NCBI GenBank assembly: GCA_035266845.1
Contig: DATFMP010000086.1
Location: 1 to 6,249, forward strand
Direction: 5' to 3'
DNA: 6,249 bases
Origin: DATFMP01 sp035266845
GTDB taxonomy: Bacteria; SAR324; JACQKK01
Shown: positions 5,201-6,249 of the stretch, piece by piece
How the letters are laid out: each line of letters opens with the position of its first letter
Position numbering within the stretch: position 1 is the stretch's first letter
Notes under the pieces: model-generated
Seen by the model: only the letters and a program-made list of their open reading frames with translations
The model's database searches: none
Told to the model about the DNA's origin: nothing
Program-made: the position numbers and the translations under genes

Positions 5201-6249
5201 CAGGATACTCTGCACGGAGCCCGTGGCCTGGCGGAAGGCCTTGTCCAGCAGGCCCTCCATCGTCTCCTGGGTGATGCGGTTGGTGTCCTTCAACTCGCTG
5301 GCGATGGACGGCAAGTTCTCCACCAGCTTGTCGTAGAGGACGTCGAACAGCACCAGGTTCTTCACGATGTCCGGGAAATGCTCCCGCACGGCCGGCACCT
5401 GCAGCGCGCGCAGCACGTTGGCCTCGGCCAGCGTGCCGGGCTCTGCGTCGGGCTTCTCCGCCACGTACGCCAGCAGATGCACCAGGTTGTCCCGCGCCTC
5501 CACCTTCCAGAAGTTGTAGAGGTGCAGGCCCAGATCCATGGCCAGTTCGCGGCTGGACTGCTTGAAATTTTCCTGGGGGCTGCCGATGAAAAACGTCGTG
5601 ATGCGGTTGCGCTCGTGGCCGAGCGTCTTCTGCGTGTCGATGAAGCGCTTGAAGCGGCGGGTGAGGGCGTCGTCGTAGCGGATTTCCAGCGGACTTTCCG
5701 CCCAACGCGTGAATCGCGCCAGCCGCTCGCGCTCCATACGATCCTGCAGGTCCCCGGTGGGCGGCTGAGCGGTGTGTACGCGGGAATAACGCAGCACCGA
5801 CTGGCTGGTAAGCCGCCGCCTCATCTTCAGATAGCGATGGAACCGGTAAACCACGCCAAAGACGTTGAGCCGTCCAGTGGGGGTCTTGTCAATGACGCGA
5901 TTCTCTTCGATCAGCAGTTCCGTGGGGTGCAGATAGTGCAGGATGTTCTCTTTGTAGTGCTCGAAGAACAGATGGAACTGGGGATCCCGCAACAGATCCG
6001 CCGCATTGTTCTCCACCGCGTCGATGGCAGAGAAGATGGCATCGGCCAGAGGCTTGGGCGAGTCGCTGGTGAGCGGCGAATAGTCCACGATGCCGTCCAG
6101 GTAGCCCGCATCGCACAGCTCATAGCAGGACACACCGATATACTTGGCGCACTCCTGCCACGACAGGTTGTAGTTGTAGGCGATCTCGCTCAGCCCCTGC
6201 GGATGGATGGTGTTGAACACGCCATCTCGCACCGAGAGCAGCACGTTGG
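2252..6249 (-). CDS. Single-chain biotin-dependent acyl-CoA carboxylase (CT alpha-CT beta-BC-BCCP), 5'-partial
   Basis: The frame is open at the right edge; 1,331 residues are visible. Numbering from the GTG-encoded Val at 6244: residues 1-65 resemble the end of AccA (NTIHPQGLSEI, then GYLDGIVDYSP), so a carboxyltransferase alpha domain should lie upstream. Residues 66-495 are mostly helical with no recognised domain. Residues 495-670 are an AccD-like crotonase fold, with SGEKVCKLM, the oxyanion-type ISSGGMQTKEG and RDCTGGAQASF; no zinc-ribbon cysteine pairs precede it. Residues 722-1185 are biotin carboxylase: IHPGIGFLSEN, K846, IKATFGGGGKGM (K888), RDCSVQRDNQK (K967), FMEMNTRLQVEHP (E1019, N1021, R1023) and R1067. 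Residues 1215-1305 are a biotin carrier with LCLLEAMKVF; biotinyl lysine is K1257. It should carboxylate biotin with ATP and bicarbonate, then transfer CO2 to an acyl-CoA. The substrate cannot be read from the sequence. purN follows on the same strand. Confidence 0.93.
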   Translation of the reverse strand, partial: NVLLSVRDGVFNTIHPQGLSEIAYNYNLSWQECAKYIGVSCYELCDAGYLDGIVDYSPLTSDSPKPLADAIFSAIDAVENNAADLLRDPQFHLFFEHYKENILHYLHPTELLIEENRVIDKTPTGRLNVFGVVYRFHRYLKMRRRLTSQSVLRYSRVHTAQPPTGDLQDRMERERLARFTRWAESPLEIRYDDALTRRFKRFIDTQKTLGHERNRITTFFIGSPQENFKQSSRELAMDLGLHLYNFWKVEARDNLVHLLAYVAEKPDAEPGTLAEANVLRALQVPAVREHFPDIVKNLVLFDVLYDKLVENLPSIASELKDTNRITQETMEGLLDKAFRQATGSVQSILGQTSSAQEHPEFFVWLEEFISRRDFETLMRQVSEWKRMAFPRLSEPLFGILTYYFTHLLPSFYEAMRGEKRFDGRINPRNIGIKDFWNRLNQAYRDLMLQNLLADQKKRQAITPKMVLDAVFTNFEELFEDVITNDPVNFPGFRQSIERALEQKISPVGVITGFADFEHDGFKSRVGVVVSNTQFQAGAFDMASGEKVCKLMVECAVNKLPLIMFISSGGMQTKEGAGALFSMPVLNGRITRFVKDFDLPVLCFGFRDCTGGAQASFVTHRLVKTYYLSGAMMPFAGQRVVPSHLPAEAILANYLSKVEGAMDGLVQNPFDGDLDEALHAIDPAIPLATETMQQTIARVLQGEYRPVAPAKGAEKEEERALPKGFITFGPVKRMLIHARGCTAVRLIKGAQAAGVESVLVQSDADMESYAARLLRDPDRLVCLGGNTPADSYLNGMSVIRIAEQEEVDTIHPGIGFLSENPSFALLCRRHGFNFVGPRARSMELMGNKSNAIATARRLNVSVVPGSQGVIASATEGQAIADEIGYPVLIKATFGGGGKGMRVVHDGAHFRDEFLRTTQEARSAFGSGDVYLEKFVESMRHVEVQILRDSHGHTVVLGMRDCSVQRDNQKLIEESSSHKFPKELQEAIFSYGKAIADDIDYVGAGTIEFIFDRKEQAVYFMEMNTRLQVEHPVTELVTGVDIVQEQIRIASGESIEDLKTAHKGYAMEVRVNAERMVSGGDGRYAFVPSPGKVTRLRLPETPNIRLISAVEEGDVIPPYYDSLIVQIIGFGRTRGEVIKALREYIETVEIEGVYTNLALMEAILDDAVFKEGDYDTGFVADFFKRADMKKVLARSEARNRASHEAIDLDAIRIENSDELRVLSPRTGVFYPSPTPDDPPFVDIGDVFDVNHPLCLLEAMKVFENLKLADYNAGNGQELFPTDHQFTVTRVLAESGQTVNQGDLLFIVKPIAKGQTGAAEKGPEKNPPIAAAGG

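Noticed and set aside
2252..6249. Pyruvate carboxylase or urea carboxylase as the identity of the large protein
   Set aside because: Pyruvate carboxylase has a TIM-barrel carboxyltransferase and urea carboxylase an allophanate-type one; here the transferase is crotonase-type (GEKVCKLM, SSGG, TGGAQASF), which points to an acyl-CoA acceptor.
1..6249. CRISPR arrays, rRNA genes, or toxin-antitoxin and defence genes
   Set aside because: No regularly spaced repeats, rRNA segments or recognisable defence proteins were seen; all sequence beyond the left 520 bases is core metabolism and trans-translation.

Overview
This 6.2 kb window looks like the chromosome of a high-GC proteobacterium, most likely a gammaproteobacterium. 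It has a one-piece tmRNA whose tag ends in ALAA, SmpB directly upstream of ssrA, and purN further upstream. No lineage-specific marker allows a firmer assignment. Every core gene lies on the minus strand, so the transcription order is acyl-CoA carboxylase (6249 to 2252), purN (2208 to 1588), smpB (1377 to 922), ssrA (898 to 521). The left 520 bases are mobile DNA.

The right two thirds hold one very large gene, open at the window edge. It encodes a biotin-dependent carboxylase with all catalytic parts on one chain. In order these are the end of an AccA-like carboxyltransferase alpha domain, about 430 mostly helical residues with no recognised domain, an AccD-like carboxyltransferase beta domain, a biotin carboxylase (AccC-like), and a biotin carrier (AccB-like) with the biotinylation motif EAMK. 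This alpha-before-beta order with the biotin parts at the C-terminus is the most unusual content of the window. purN follows after about 40 bases and may be in the same transcript.

smpB and ssrA are the two partners of trans-translation and are separated by only 23 bases. The tmRNA is complete from acceptor stem to T-arm and has a 14-codon tag frame, AANNSNYSPVALAA. Its 3' CCA is not encoded: the discriminator A is followed by CTC.

Downstream of the ssrA 3' end is what appears to be the left border of an integrated element. It comprises an attachment-site region in the T-arm and 3' end of ssrA, a small palindrome, a pair of direct repeats that match DnaA boxes, and the first ~100 codons of a tyrosine-recombinase (integrase) gene. 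That gene is cut off by the end of an IS5-family insertion sequence, of which only the last 46 transposase codons are inside the window. The element's original integrase therefore appears inactivated unless another copy exists.
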